Positions 24,263-24,472 of a DNA stretch of 24,472 nt are shown in pieces (the stretch's first letter is position 1; every line of letters begins with the position of its first letter). The DNA comes from an uncultured Robinsoniella sp. (GTDB lineage: Bacteria > Bacillota > Clostridia > Lachnospirales > Lachnospiraceae): contig UQCR01000101.1 of the NCBI GenBank assembly GCA_900539655.1, positions 1 through 24,472 on the forward strand, given 5' to 3'. Under the pieces are notes generated by a model. The model was not told the DNA's origin, did no database searches, and saw nothing but the letters and a program-made list of their open reading frames with translations. The position numbers were made by a program, and so were the translations under genes.

Positions 24263-24472
24263 ATTTGCATTAAATTTGGGTTTTGCTGAGGGAGGACGCT
24301 TTGTAGATGGAGGTAGTGTACGAAAAGATGGGGGTGGGAAACTGATATGGACTCCGTCAGCTTGCCGCAGAACTGGTATTTTCTAACCTTTCCGAAGCGC
24401 TTTTTGGCGGCACGCGGGCATTCGCTCCGAAATCCTGATGCATTTCGCAGCTCAGTGCCCGCTTAGTATCCG
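24263..24472 (-). repeat. Right arm of terminal inverted repeat
   Basis: The reverse complement aligns to 1-210. Outside its hairpin it differs from the left arm at only three of the first 177 positions (arm positions 78, 81 and 150). Its hairpin (outer GCGGGCA/TGCCCGC identical; inner GCTGCGAAAT/ATTTCGGAGC) keeps pairing except one G-G. A second conserved stem in both arms is TGCCGC (arm 61-66) with GCGGCA (105-110). Confidence 0.95.

Noticed and set aside
1..24472. Composite transposon or integrative element defined by the terminal repeats
   Set aside because: No transposase, integrase, relaxase or target-site duplication can be seen; the interior is ordinary metabolic and regulatory content.

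Overview
The window looks like chromosomal DNA from a low-GC, Gram-positive, probably spore-forming gut anaerobe, most likely a Lachnospiraceae-type member of Clostridia. This placement is inferred from AGGAGG-type ribosome sites, lipobox sugar-binding proteins, YesN/LytS-type two-component genes, tandem Spo0A boxes before a Spo0E-like gene, and a large modular surface glycosidase. I see no rRNA, tRNA, transposase, integrase or CRISPR array.

Layout. Positions 1-210 and 24263-24472 are two arms of a near-perfect inverted repeat that bracket the window. Positions 593-5508 hold a complete YtfQ-YtfR-YtfT-YjfF type ABC importer for a furanose sugar. Positions 5847-11869 hold its likely sensory apparatus: a YesN-type response regulator, a LytS-type histidine kinase, a second paralogous response regulator and a second YtfQ-like binding lipoprotein. 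Positions 12109-13753 are a redox operon (small DUF6132-like membrane protein, thioredoxin, thioredoxin reductase). Positions 13876-14616 hold an Xre regulator and a Spo0E-like small protein under apparent Spo0A control. Positions 15330-21176 encode a 1948-residue secreted GH127-type (beta-L-arabinofuranosidase family) protein with F5/8C-like, Ig-like, FIVAR, alanine-heptad coiled-coil and C-terminal FN3-like parts. Positions 21420-21780 are a 37-bp tandem array leading into an L-2-amino-thiazoline-4-carboxylate hydrolase-like gene (21803-22297). On the minus strand, 23310-24158 (AraC family) and 22400-23323 (EamA/DMT transporter) form a two-gene operon.

How it may work together (inference): the surface GH127 enzyme releases L-arabinofuranose (or a similar furanose), the YtfQ lipoprotein and its ABC importer take it up, and the second binding lipoprotein presents the ligand to the histidine kinase, which drives one or both AraC-type response regulators that then control the importer. 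The redox and sporulation genes between them are probably independent units, since strong terminators separate them.

The features most worth a second look are: the terminal inverted repeat, whose hairpin carries compensatory changes between arms; the structured leaders and promoter-terminator arrangements in the transporter/sensor region; the 37-bp array and a distant stray copy of its core; and the alanine-heptad stalk of the glycosidase.
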